Shown: positions 1 through 7,630 of the stretch, piece after piece
Position numbering within the stretch: position 1 is the first letter of the stretch
Layout: each line of letters opens with the position of its first letter
Assembly: GCA_029570205.1 (NCBI GenBank)
Contig: JAKQSI010000029.1
Coordinates: forward strand, 1-21,696
Length of the DNA: 21,696 nucleotides
Direction: 5' to 3'
DNA from: Candidatus Omnitrophota bacterium
GTDB lineage: Bacteria > Hinthialibacterota > Hinthialibacteria > Hinthialibacterales > JAKPRU01
Made by a program: the position numbers and the translations under genes
The notes under the pieces: model-generated
What the model saw: only the letters and a program-made list of their open reading frames with translations
The model's database searches: none
Told to the model about the DNA's origin: nothing

Positions 1-82
1 CGCTTCGCTCCTCTTCACTCCACTTCAGGACTCCCCCATCGCATTCCTCCGACCTTTCTTTTCGTCTTCTTATCATCTCCAT
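1..82 (-). CDS. Possible 5' end of a divergent gene (partial, unknown)
   Basis: On the minus strand an ATG at 82 is preceded, six bases upstream, by GGAGGT, a strong Shine-Dalgarno match. The frame then stays open for 27 codons to the window edge and reads as a very polar peptide (starts MEMIRRRKERSEE). The plus strand here is unusually poor in G and rich in C and T, which argues against plus-strand coding. No family can be recognised from 27 residues. It could also be non-coding or low-quality edge sequence, so this is a tentative call. Confidence 0.25.
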   Translation of the reverse strand, partial: MEMIRRRKERSEECDGGVLKWSEEERS

Positions 83-106
83 CTTTAACCTCCGTTTCTA
101 CACTAA

Positions 107-343
107 TTTCTCACAGGAGGTTGTCTCAGGGAATGTTGGCACAGAGGGGGGTTCCAAATCCTGGAAATCTATCCCACAGGCCTGTGTGATCAATGGAAAT
201 ACGTTCCCGGACTAAAGCGTGTCAAGCGGCTTGAAAAGATATTCCACCGGACATGGGACAAGCCGGACTGGGATTATGCGGTATCCCGTCTTTTTCCTTC
301 ATTAGCCAATCGCTGGTATTTTGTCGTGAAAAAGGAAGAGTAA
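107..343 (+). pseudogene. Frameshifted C-terminal remnant of a SAM methyltransferase
   Basis: The frame ending with TAA at 341-343 is open from 107 but has no usable start codon. From about 152 it reads FQILEIYPTGL, then a basic stretch (LKRVKRLEKIF) and ends YFVVKKEE. This resembles the last strand and tail of class I methyltransferases acting on sugars or lipids. Just upstream, a different frame reads MLAQRG. Removing one G from the six-G run at 146-151 joins the two into MLAQRGFQILEIYPTGL, a natural methyltransferase tail. I therefore read it as a 5'-truncated gene with a +1 homopolymer frameshift, either real decay or a sequencing error. The intact methyltransferase follows three bases later, so the two were probably consecutive operon members. 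Confidence 0.5.
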
Positions 344-346
344 TGG

Positions 347-1147
347 ATGTCGAAGACACACGAACAGTTTCGAAATCAAGGCTACTTTCCGGACCAGAGA
401 CACTTCTTTGATCGGTTGATTACGCAGGACTGGGAAACCTACACTGATCCCCATTGGGATCGCGTCCGGCTGTTCGACGTAAGGAACATCATGTCGCCGA
501 TCGAACATCGTTGCGAGTCCGTTTTGGATGTCGGGTGCGGTTGCGGTTATCACGATCTCCTCTTTGCCGGATTCCCAGGGATCAGGAAGATTGTGGGCAT
601 TGATTATTCGGAGAAGAGTATTCAACAAGCCAATCGGCATTATCCGCACGAAAAGATTCAACGCATTGTCGCCGACATGTTCGAACCCTCCCCTGCCCTG
701 CAAAGCCTCGGATTGTTCGATCTTGTTGTCTCCTTCTCCGTTATCGAGCACTTACAGACACCAGTGGAGTTTTTGCAGCAATGCAACATGTTTGTGAAAC
801 CGGGTGGCTTCATAGCCGTGGTTACCCCAAACCGTAATCGCGTTTCAAACCGTTTGCGGCACTTACTCCGGAAACCTCCCAAGTATGTTGATCCGTTGCA
901 TTTCCGGGAGTACACAATAAAGGAGCTGGTGCAGATGGGGAGAGATTTAAATATGATCCCATTACAGTTGTTCGGTTCATGTTTGGAAATCCAACTCAAT
1001 TGTTATTTATTCCGAATATCCCTTCTGTCAGGAAAAACAGAAATCGCAATGAAACTGGGGAATGTGTTTCCTCATGTTGCCAATTTTATCGGTGTTCTCT
1101 TTCAACAGGACGACCAAAGGAGACTGTCTGGGAATGAGAACCCGTGA
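347..1147 (+). CDS. Class I SAM-dependent methyltransferase (Methyltransf_11/25, UbiG-like fold)
   Basis: This 266-residue soluble protein has the class I methyltransferase motifs in order. The glycine-rich SAM loop VLDVGCGCG is at residues 59-67, the acidic motif GIDYS at 84-88, the FDLVVSFSVIEHL segment at 124-136, and KPGGFIAVVTPN at 151-162. The start is supported by AGGAAGAG a few bases upstream, and the ATG lies just after the stop of the preceding methyltransferase remnant, as in a tight operon. The substrate cannot be read from sequence. Neighbouring fragments of an asparagine-synthase-like protein and a WbpG-type amidotransferase suggest modification of a surface polysaccharide or its lipid-linked precursor. 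I see no membrane segment. Confidence 0.85.
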   Translation: MSKTHEQFRNQGYFPDQRHFFDRLITQDWETYTDPHWDRVRLFDVRNIMSPIEHRCESVLDVGCGCGYHDLLFAGFPGIRKIVGIDYSEKSIQQANRHYPHEKIQRIVADMFEPSPALQSLGLFDLVVSFSVIEHLQTPVEFLQQCNMFVKPGGFIAVVTPNRNRVSNRLRHLLRKPPKYVDPLHFREYTIKELVQMGRDLNMIPLQLFGSCLEIQLNCYLFRISLLSGKTEIAMKLGNVFPHVANFIGVLFQQDDQRRLSGNENP

Positions 1148-1278
1148 CATTCTATACGGAGACTCAAGAGAAGGAAGACCGGCGAAAGGTCTCACAGGGT
1201 GAATTGTGGCCTCTCTGCAGGGGGAATATGGTGCTGATTATTGTCTCTCCCGGTATTCCGGCATTGCAGAGTCTATAA
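1144..1278 (+). CDS. Short ORF of unknown function, possibly a truncated gene
   Basis: A GTG at 1144 overlaps the stop of the methyltransferase (GTGA) and opens a 44-codon frame ending at TAA 1276-1278. It reads VTFYTETQEKEDRRKV at the start and a hydrophobic LIIVSPGIPALQSL at the end. The overlap geometry is typical of translational coupling, but there is no good ribosome-binding site at normal distance and no recognisable family. It may be the 5' stub of a broken polysaccharide gene or simply chance. Confidence 0.2.
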   Translation: MTFYTETQEKEDRRKVSQGELWPLCRGNMVLIIVSPGIPALQSL

Positions 1279-1293
1279 CGAGATAGGTAAGAA

Positions 1294-1485
1294 ATGTCAG
1301 GTTTTTTCGGTGTTGTCCATCGTGGTGAGAATTGTGCGCCGGCGGATCTGGAAAAAGCTGCGGCGGCTATTATGTATCGTGGAAATAATGCCCCTCGTTA
1401 TTACGGGAGTCACTCCTGTCAGCTGATTCATTGCCGAATTCGAGCAGACGCGATACCTGGTAGGTCGAATCCTTCCCGCCGCTGA
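1294..1485 (+). pseudogene. Truncated N-terminus of an asparagine-synthase-like (class II glutamine amidotransferase) protein
   Basis: The product starts MSGFFGVVHRG, then has AIMYRGNNAPRYYG. This is the arrangement of the N-terminal glutaminase domain of AsnB-type proteins (family pattern MCGIxGxxx...HRGPD). The catalytic Cys at position 2 is replaced by Ser and the HRGPD region is degenerate, so this copy would not release ammonia from glutamine in the usual way. Family members are about 600 residues. Here similarity ends after about 48 residues near 1440, and the ORF runs on into antisense of the WbpG fragment to a stop at 1485. AGGT lies a few bases before the ATG. I read it as the 5' remnant of a gene whose 3' part was lost together with the 3' part of its convergent neighbour. 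Confidence 0.55.
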
Positions 1486-1681
1486 CCGGCACAATGCAAT
1501 CCCAGTGGGAGCCATCCTTTGAGCGGAATTGATCCAGGATGCGCACCAGTTCTTTTCGACGTGCCGCCCAATCGACTGTCGGGCGCTGCTCGTAGCTCAG
1601 GCAGGCGCTGCACACTCCCGCCTCGTCAAACCACAAGTCCGGTTTTGTATCGGGCATGACGCATCGTTTGCAGTATCGCAT
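1370..1681 (-). pseudogene. Truncated N-acetyl sugar amidotransferase (WbpG/PseA-like)
   Basis: The product starts MRYCKRCVMPDTKP, with paired CxxC motifs (C4, C7 and C24, C27) typical of a zinc site. The PP-loop ATP-binding motif SGGKDS is at residues 67-72, followed by TYQVSRLLEFG. This is the N-terminus of WbpG-type amidotransferases, which convert an acetamido group on a nucleotide-sugar-derived substrate to acetamidino during surface polysaccharide synthesis. The family is about 370-380 residues. Here similarity stops at about residue 83 (near 1432), and about 20 unrelated residues follow to a stop at 1370. A broken gene is therefore the best reading. It lies 99 bp downstream of nuoN in the same direction. 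Confidence 0.75.
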
Positions 1682-1741
1682 GGGTATACATAAGCCTCAT
1701 TTCGGATTGCACTTCGGCAGGACTCGCCGCATCTCTGCAAG

Positions 1742-1771
1742 ACTATACCTTGCCGGATCAAGGGGAAACAA
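1742..1771 (-). promoter_or_regulatory. Candidate sigma-70-type promoter for the truncated amidotransferase gene
   Basis: On the minus strand TTGTTT (1771-1766) and TATAGT (1747-1742) are separated by 18 bases, and the ATG of the amidotransferase fragment lies about 60 bases downstream. The -10 box matches consensus at five of six positions and the -35 box only in part. The spacer contains a short hairpin, CCTTG-N6-CAAGG (1748-1763). This is sequence resemblance only. Confidence 0.25.
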
Positions 1772-1780
1772 GGCCGATGA

Positions 1781-3250
1781 CTATGGAAGCATCTGCGCGC
1801 AGTACTGCGCCAGGCGAAGAACCGGGCCGAAAAAGATCATCAGAAGAAGAATCGGCGCGGCTAACAACACAAGGACCGTCTCATACACAGGCTGGTGAGA
1901 AATCGCCGTGTCGGGACCTGTCTCCAGAAACATCGCCCGAACAATGCGGAAATAGTAGTACAGCGAAACCACACTGTTCAGCACCGCCACCACCACAAGC
2001 CAATACAGACCGGAATGCCACGCCGCAATAAACAGGTACAGTTTCCCCACGAATCCCGCTGTGGGGGGCAAGCCGGTCAACGAGATCAGCGCAATGGCCA
2101 TCACGACGGCCGGAAGCGGGGCTCGCTGCCACAGACCTCGATAAGAGGGGATTTCATCCTCTCCGGTACGGTTCACCAGAATCATGACAACTAGAAATGC
2201 GGTCAAATTAGTGAACAGGTACATTACCAGGTAAAACAGGATCGAAGCGATGCCCTCCGAGGTAAGCGCGGCGATTCCCATCAGGAGATACCCGGCATGG
2301 GCGATGGCCGAATACGCCAGCAGTCGCTTGATATTACGCTGCGGCATGGCGCCTAGATTCCCCGCGGTCATCGTGACCGCGGAAAGGATCGCAAACAGGA
2401 GCATCCAGTCAATCGCCGGGAGCGAAGACCAGGTCCCCTCCCCCGCCGGTTGAAGCATGGCCCGGTAGAAAAAGCGGATTAACAGGGCGAATCCTGTTCC
2501 TTTGGAGGCTACGGACAGGAATGCCGTCACCGGTGTCGGCGCGCCTTCGTAGACATCCGGGCACCAGAAATGAAAGGGGACGGCGGCGATTTTGTATCCC
2601 GCTCCCACCAACACAAATAAGAAGCTGAGCAGCACCACCGGATCCGAGGAGACGTTCGCGAAAAGTACCTGTCGAATTCCGGCGATGTCCATTGTCCCTG
2701 TCAGGCCGTACAGGATGGACATGCCGAACAGCATCACGCCGGTAGACATCGCGCCGAATAACACGTACTTAATAGCCGCCTCGTCCGTCTTGCCGCCGCT
2801 CCGGGCGAATCCCGCCAGCAGGTAGGAACCGATACTCATCAACTCAATGGAGAGATAGAGCATAATGAGATTGGTAGACGATGCGGTCAGGCACATCCCG
2901 AGGCAGATCGCCGAGAGAATCGCCAAGTACTCGCTCTTACGGTAATAGAACACTTCTGAGGAATAGATCGACAGCAGGACGATAATGAAAGTACAGAAAA
3001 TAAAGAAGCCCTTGAAGAACACAGCGAACGGATCATGCGCAATCATTCCCTCGAACAGGGAAACGGCGGGTTTGCCGTACAGGCCGAAATGTGCAACAAA
3101 GGCTACAAACATTCCCACGAGAGCCAACCATGCCGGGAAATCCAGCCCCTCCTGTTCACGGTGGAGCAGATCTGAACACAGGACAAGCAAGAGGGTGACC
3201 GTCAGGGTCAGCTCCGGAATAAAGTATGAAAGGCTGGACAGGTTATCCAT
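1781..3250 (-). CDS. nuoN: NADH-quinone oxidoreductase subunit N (proton-pumping membrane subunit)
   Basis: This 489-residue hydrophobic protein belongs to the Mrp-antiporter-like family of complex I membrane subunits and is normal in length for NuoN. Glu136 in YLSIELMSIGSYL and Lys220 in AGYKIAAVPFHFW are the paired charged residues of the proton channel in this family. The following PDVYEGAPTPV segment is also typical. It sits in the inner membrane arm and couples quinone reduction to proton translocation. It is the last gene of the nuo operon, 17 bp after nuoM. The upstream sequence is only purine-rich (GAAGAGAGAG), so translation may be coupled to nuoM. I see no clear terminator after its stop. 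Confidence 0.96.
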   Translation of the reverse strand: MDNLSSLSYFIPELTLTVTLLLVLCSDLLHREQEGLDFPAWLALVGMFVAFVAHFGLYGKPAVSLFEGMIAHDPFAVFFKGFFIFCTFIIVLLSIYSSEVFYYRKSEYLAILSAICLGMCLTASSTNLIMLYLSIELMSIGSYLLAGFARSGGKTDEAAIKYVLFGAMSTGVMLFGMSILYGLTGTMDIAGIRQVLFANVSSDPVVLLSFLFVLVGAGYKIAAVPFHFWCPDVYEGAPTPVTAFLSVASKGTGFALLIRFFYRAMLQPAGEGTWSSLPAIDWMLLFAILSAVTMTAGNLGAMPQRNIKRLLAYSAIAHAGYLLMGIAALTSEGIASILFYLVMYLFTNLTAFLVVMILVNRTGEDEIPSYRGLWQRAPLPAVVMAIALISLTGLPPTAGFVGKLYLFIAAWHSGLYWLVVVAVLNSVVSLYYYFRIVRAMFLETGPDTAISHQPVYETVLVLLAAPILLLMIFFGPVLRLAQYCAQMLP

Positions 3251-3267
3251 CCGGCGGCTCTCTCTTC

Positions 3268-4743
3268 TTACAGAATCCTGTTCAACAGTTCGCGCACGGC
3301 ATGATCGAAAATGTTCAGCATCGGCGCGGGGTAGATGCCGAGAAACAGAACGATGATCGCCAGCGGAACCAGGGTTACCAGCTCGCGGGCGTTAATTTCC
3401 GGTAAGGTACGGTATTTTTCATTCAACGGTCCGAGGAAAATGCGCTGGAAAGTCCAAAGCATATATCCGGCGGTCAGAACAATACCGGATGTGGAAAGAA
3501 TCGTGATAATCGGCCAGGTGGGGAATGCGCCCAGGAAAACCAGCGCCTCGCTGATAAATCCTGACAGACCGGGCAATCCAAGTGCCGCAAAAAACGCGAG
3601 CGAGGTGATCCCCGCGTAAATCGGTGTCTGTGCCGCCAGGCCGCCGAACCCGTCAATGTCACGGTGGTGGGCACGGTCATAGATCACGCCTACCAAAAGG
3701 AACAGCATAGCGGTAATGGTTCCGTGGTTAAACATCTGGAACACCGCGCCGTTCATGGCGGCGGGTGTAAAGGAAGCCATGCCGAGCATCACATAGCCCA
3801 TGTGTGCAATAGAGGAATAGGCTACCAGTTTTTTGAGATCCGTCTGGGCCATTGCGCACAACGAACCGTAAACGATATTGATCAATGCTATCATTACCAT
3901 TACTGGTGCGAACCACTTTGCGCTGTCGGGGAAAATTGGGTAGCTGACGCGCAGAATACCGTAGGTCCCCATTTTCAGCAGGATGCCCGCCAGAATGACG
4001 CTGATCGCGGTCGGAGCCTCCACATGAGCATCCGGCAACCAGGTGTGGAACGGAAACGCGGGAATCTTGACGGCAAACGCGACATACATCGCCAGAAAGC
4101 ACAGGTTGCGGAATGTTGCGCCGACTCCCGACTGAAGCAATTGCTCATTCAGTTGTGTCATATCGAAACTGTGCGGGCTTGTCGCCAGCCATATCGCGAT
4201 CACGGCCAACAACAGGAATACACTTCCAAACAGGGTGTACAGGAAAAACTTGATCGCCGCGTACTCTTTTCGAGGTCCGCCCCAGATCCCGATCAGAAAA
4301 TACATCGGCAGCAACATCAATTCCCAGAATACGTAAAACAAAAACAGATCCAGCGCACAGAACACGCCCAGCATTCCGGTCTCCAGGAGGAGGAACATTG
4401 CACAGTAGCCTTTAATGCGATCCTCGATTCCCCAGGAAGCCAGAACGCAGATGGGACAGAGAAGAACAGTCAGAAACACCATCGGGACGGAAAGCCCGTC
4501 TACCCCCATGTAGTAATGGATATTGAATGCAGGGATCCAGGGTGCTTTTTCAATAAACTGGTAGCCGACCTGCGGATCAAATTCAATCAGCATTTTGATC
4601 CCGAGCACGAGCGACGGGAGAGTGAAAATCAGACTGACGATTTTGATCCATTCCTTCTGTCGGCTCGGAATAAAGAGGATTGCACACATGCCCAACAAGG
4701 GCAGAAAAGTAATCAATGTTAATAATGGACCGGAGTCACTCAT
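3268..4743 (-). CDS. nuoM: NADH-quinone oxidoreductase subunit M (proton-pumping membrane subunit)
   Basis: This 491-residue polytopic membrane protein has the NuoM hallmarks. The YMGVDGLSVPMVFL segment is at about residues 78-91, the proton-channel Glu141 lies in FWELMLLPMYF, and Lys226 lies in VKIPAFPFHTWLPDAHVEAPTA. It forms the middle antiporter-like module of the complex I membrane arm. The start at 4743 is 12 bp after the nuoL stop. The ribosome-binding site TAGGAG (4758-4753) includes the nuoL stop codon itself, which points to coupled translation. The length is standard for the family. Confidence 0.97.
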   Translation of the reverse strand: MSDSGPLLTLITFLPLLGMCAILFIPSRQKEWIKIVSLIFTLPSLVLGIKMLIEFDPQVGYQFIEKAPWIPAFNIHYYMGVDGLSVPMVFLTVLLCPICVLASWGIEDRIKGYCAMFLLLETGMLGVFCALDLFLFYVFWELMLLPMYFLIGIWGGPRKEYAAIKFFLYTLFGSVFLLLAVIAIWLATSPHSFDMTQLNEQLLQSGVGATFRNLCFLAMYVAFAVKIPAFPFHTWLPDAHVEAPTAISVILAGILLKMGTYGILRVSYPIFPDSAKWFAPVMVMIALINIVYGSLCAMAQTDLKKLVAYSSIAHMGYVMLGMASFTPAAMNGAVFQMFNHGTITAMLFLLVGVIYDRAHHRDIDGFGGLAAQTPIYAGITSLAFFAALGLPGLSGFISEALVFLGAFPTWPIITILSTSGIVLTAGYMLWTFQRIFLGPLNEKYRTLPEINARELVTLVPLAIIVLFLGIYPAPMLNIFDHAVRELLNRIL

Positions 4744-4755
4744 TCGATCAGGCTC

Positions 4756-6771
4756 CTACAGGAATGTTGTCAGAATATTCTGGAACAATAGAATAAAGGC
4801 CACAATGGCGACGACTTTCATTATGTAATTCTGGACGACGCCGGACTGAAACAATGTGGAGATCGTTCCGACGAGGCGGGTTCCCCAAGCCAGCCCATTG
4901 ACCGCGCCATCCACAACATGGAGATCAAACGCGCCGCTGATATAGGACCACGCGCGGACGAAATAGGCGGAGAAATTGACAAGGCCGTCAATGACAACAC
5001 GGTCGAATACGGCAAGAATCCGCATGGCGATCAGTGTCCCGCCGACGGCGGTTTTCTTGTAGAGTTCATCGATGTAGTACTTGTTGTAAACAAGTCGATA
5101 AATCGGGCCGAGGGCTTTTGCCCATCGTTCCGCCGAGCATGTTTTCCAATAGTAGAAAACGGCCGAAATGAGAATGCCCGCCCCGGCCATCACGATAGAA
5201 AGAATCATTGCAATGTTATGCGCACTGTGCCCGTCAGCCTCCACAGCGGCAGGAGCCACTCCAGCCGTTCCGACAGAATAAGGAACAACTAATCGTTCGA
5301 ACCAGCCATGTTCGCCGAGCGCAAACCAACCCGCGCCTGCACTGAGAATAGCCAGGACCACCAAGGGGCCGGTCATTATCCGAGGGGATTCATGCGCATG
5401 TCTGTACCGGTGATCATCGGCGGGCGCTCTGAAGAAGGTCATAAAAATCAGGCGGAACATGTAAAAGCCCGTAATGCCTGCGCCGATTAACAGGCCGATG
5501 AAAATGATGCGATGGTTGGGATGCTCCATTCCGAAGCCGAGCGCGGATGCGAGGATGGCGTCTTTACTATAAAATCCTGAAAACAGAGGTACTCCGGAAA
5601 TAGCCGCTGCGCCGATCAGCATCGTCCAGAACGTCACGGGCATTTTCTTGTGTAAACTGCCCATTTCACGCATGTCCTGGGTGTGTGCGGCATGGATCAC
5701 ACTGCCGCTGCACAGGAAGAGCAGTGATTTAAACGCCGCATGCGTCATCAGATGGCACAATCCGGCGGCGAACCCTCCAACCCCCAGGGCCGTCATCATG
5801 TAGCCGAGTTGGCTGATTGTAGAATAGGCCAGGACTCGTTTAATATCGAACTGTGTGATGGCGATGGTGGCAGCGAAAAATGCCGTAATCAGGCCGGTAT
5901 ATGCGATAAACAACAGAGCATCCGGTGAAAAGAGCGGGTACAGCCTGCCGACCAGATAGACACCGGCGGCCACCATGGTGGCCGCATGGATCAGGGCACT
6001 GACCGGCGTAGGGCCTTCCATGGCATCGGGCAACCAGACGTGGAGCGGGAACTGAGCAGATTTTCCGATTGCTCCACAGAACAACAGAATGCCGGCAATG
6101 GTCCAGGTAGTTTCCGACCAGGCTCCGCTCTGAACGGCTTCCTGAACGCCGCGAAACACCTCGATGTAGTTAAACGTGTGAGTTTGCCGATAGATCATCA
6201 GCAACCCGATGAACATGCCGACATCGCCCACACGAGTGGTGATGAATGCCTTTTTGCAGGCATCCGCCGCCGAATGTTTCCGGAAAAAGAATCCGATCAG
6301 CAGGTAAGAACTCAGACCGACCAATTCCCAGCTGACATACAGCAACAACAGATTATCACACAGGACCAGCAGCAGCATCGAGAAACTGAAAAGGCTGAGG
6401 TAGCTGAAATATCGCCCATAGTAGTCTTCACCACGCATGTAGCCGATAGAATAGACATGCACACAGAAGCTGACCGTTGTAACAACAACCAGCATCACCG
6501 CCGTCAGGTTGTCGATGTGGAACCCCCAACCTGCATTACCGGGGCCGATGGTGAACCACTGCATGGCCCCCGTGATCAGAAACTGCGGATCATGTCCGAC
6601 TGCAATTACCCGGTAGAAGACATACCAGGCAAGACAGAACGGGATGCCGATACAGGCGGTCGCCAGCAGGTCGCCGCCTCTCGGCAGGCGCTTATTGAAA
6701 AAAATCAGCGCCGTCGATGAAATCAGCGGCAGAAAAAGAATGATCAGACATATCTCGACTACTGAGTGCAT
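4756..6771 (-). CDS. nuoL: NADH-quinone oxidoreductase subunit L (distal proton-pumping subunit)
   Basis: This 671-residue protein is the largest membrane subunit of complex I. The N-terminal FHIDNLTAVML region (about 84-94), Glu149 in VSWELVGLSSYLLIGFF, and Lys237 in GKSAQFPLHVWLPDAMEGPTPVSALIHAATM are all present. The C-terminal quarter carries the extra transmembrane and lateral-helix region that distinguishes NuoL from NuoM and NuoN. It occupies the far end of the membrane arm and translocates protons. It lies 9 bp after nuoK and 12 bp before nuoM. Nothing in it looks degenerate. Confidence 0.97.
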   Translation of the reverse strand: MHSVVEICLIILFLPLISSTALIFFNKRLPRGGDLLATACIGIPFCLAWYVFYRVIAVGHDPQFLITGAMQWFTIGPGNAGWGFHIDNLTAVMLVVVTTVSFCVHVYSIGYMRGEDYYGRYFSYLSLFSFSMLLLVLCDNLLLLYVSWELVGLSSYLLIGFFFRKHSAADACKKAFITTRVGDVGMFIGLLMIYRQTHTFNYIEVFRGVQEAVQSGAWSETTWTIAGILLFCGAIGKSAQFPLHVWLPDAMEGPTPVSALIHAATMVAAGVYLVGRLYPLFSPDALLFIAYTGLITAFFAATIAITQFDIKRVLAYSTISQLGYMMTALGVGGFAAGLCHLMTHAAFKSLLFLCSGSVIHAAHTQDMREMGSLHKKMPVTFWTMLIGAAAISGVPLFSGFYSKDAILASALGFGMEHPNHRIIFIGLLIGAGITGFYMFRLIFMTFFRAPADDHRYRHAHESPRIMTGPLVVLAILSAGAGWFALGEHGWFERLVVPYSVGTAGVAPAAVEADGHSAHNIAMILSIVMAGAGILISAVFYYWKTCSAERWAKALGPIYRLVYNKYYIDELYKKTAVGGTLIAMRILAVFDRVVIDGLVNFSAYFVRAWSYISGAFDLHVVDGAVNGLAWGTRLVGTISTLFQSGVVQNYIMKVVAIVAFILLFQNILTTFL

Positions 6772-6780
6772 TATTTTCCA

Positions 6781-7095
6781 TTATTCCCGCATGGAGTTCA
6801 TGCGGTCGATATCGATGTTGGCGTATTGCTGGTAGATCGCCAGAATAATAGCGAGGGCAACAGCGGCCTCGCAGGCAGCCAGAATCATGACAAATATCGC
6901 AAAAACGTGGCCGTCCAGACCGGTAGCCGTATAATGATTGAACGCGACCAGGTTGATATTCGCCGCGTTCAGAATCAACTCGATTCCCATCAACAGACGG
7001 ACTGCATGCCGCCGTGTGACCAGGATGAACAGGCCCAGTACAAACAGGCAGCTCGATACCACCAGGTAATGCGAAAGAGTCGGCTGCAACATCAT
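6781..7095 (-). CDS. nuoK: NADH-quinone oxidoreductase subunit K
   Basis: I chose the start at 7095 (MMLQPTLSHYLVVSS), giving 104 residues and three transmembrane helices, the normal NuoK size. A start at 7161 would add 22 polar residues lying inside nuoJ. Key residues are Glu39 in MGIELILNAANINLVAF and Glu76 in ACEAAVALAIILAIYQ, the two buried glutamates needed for proton movement next to NuoJ. The gap to the nuoJ stop is 16 bp, and the only ribosome-binding-like sequence is a weak GTGAG. Methionines at 7095 and 7092 are consecutive, so the true start could be either. Confidence 0.93.
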   Translation of the reverse strand: MMLQPTLSHYLVVSSCLFVLGLFILVTRRHAVRLLMGIELILNAANINLVAFNHYTATGLDGHVFAIFVMILAACEAAVALAIILAIYQQYANIDIDRMNSMRE

Positions 7096-7111
7096 GGAAA
7101 AACTCACTGTG

Positions 7112-7630
7112 CTATTTTTGTTCCTTAGCCTCTCGCCGAGCGAGAACCACCGCGCCGACAAGGGCCATCAGCAGCAATACGGATGCGACCTCAAACGGCA
7201 GCAGGTATTTTGTCAACAAGAGTGTGCCGATTGTTCGTGTTGTCGGTTCGGCGGCCCGCTCGACGGCCATCACAGGCCAGGGAGTATACAACACGACATG
7301 CAGCAGAACCACGAATGCCATCCCGACGGCCATCACGGCAGATGGAATCTGAATGGCTCCCCGCCCCGGCTGTTTCATCAGCCCACCACCCTGGGTAAAC
7401 ATCACGCCGAACAGAAGTAGAACGAGTATCCCGCCGACATAAATCACTAACTGTGCGATACCCAGGAAGTCCGCCGCCAGGTACAAGTACAGGCCCATCA
7501 CGCCCAGGAACGTGAACAGAAGCGCGAAACCGGCATAGACCAGTGTTCGCGCGAAGGCGGTAATCAGCGCCGATCCGACAATGACCGCTGCAAGCGTCCA
7601 AAACACGAGACTAGAAAGCCACTCGTCCAC
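7112..7630 (-). CDS. nuoJ: NADH-quinone oxidoreductase subunit J
   Basis: This 172-residue protein has about five transmembrane helices. The conserved segment ADFLGIAQLVIYVGGILVL is at residues 53-71. It includes Tyr64 and the double glycine of the helix that shifts between alpha and pi forms in complex I. The start is GTG at 7630, favoured by AGGAG nine bases upstream. This start overlaps the 3' end of nuoI by 20 bp. The protein works with NuoK, NuoA and NuoH at the base of the membrane arm, where quinone chemistry is linked to proton pumping. Confidence 0.93.
   Translation of the reverse strand: MDEWLSSLVFWTLAAVIVGSALITAFARTLVYAGFALLFTFLGVMGLYLYLAADFLGIAQLVIYVGGILVLLLFGVMFTQGGGLMKQPGRGAIQIPSAVMAVGMAFVVLLHVVLYTPWPVMAVERAAEPTTRTIGTLLLTKYLLPFEVASVLLLMALVGAVVLARREAKEQK

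Noticed and set aside
1241-1426. Plus-strand open frame of 61 codons
   Set aside because: It overlaps the AsnB-like fragment in another frame and shows no domain; the fragment at 1294 has clear family similarity.
3664-4722. Long plus-strand open frame of 352 codons
   Set aside because: It is wholly antisense to nuoM, is rich in His, Gln and Arg as expected for the shadow of a hydrophobic gene, and has no recognisable domain.
5986-6720. Plus-strand open frame of 244 codons
   Set aside because: It is antisense to nuoL with the same shadow composition and no ribosome-binding support.
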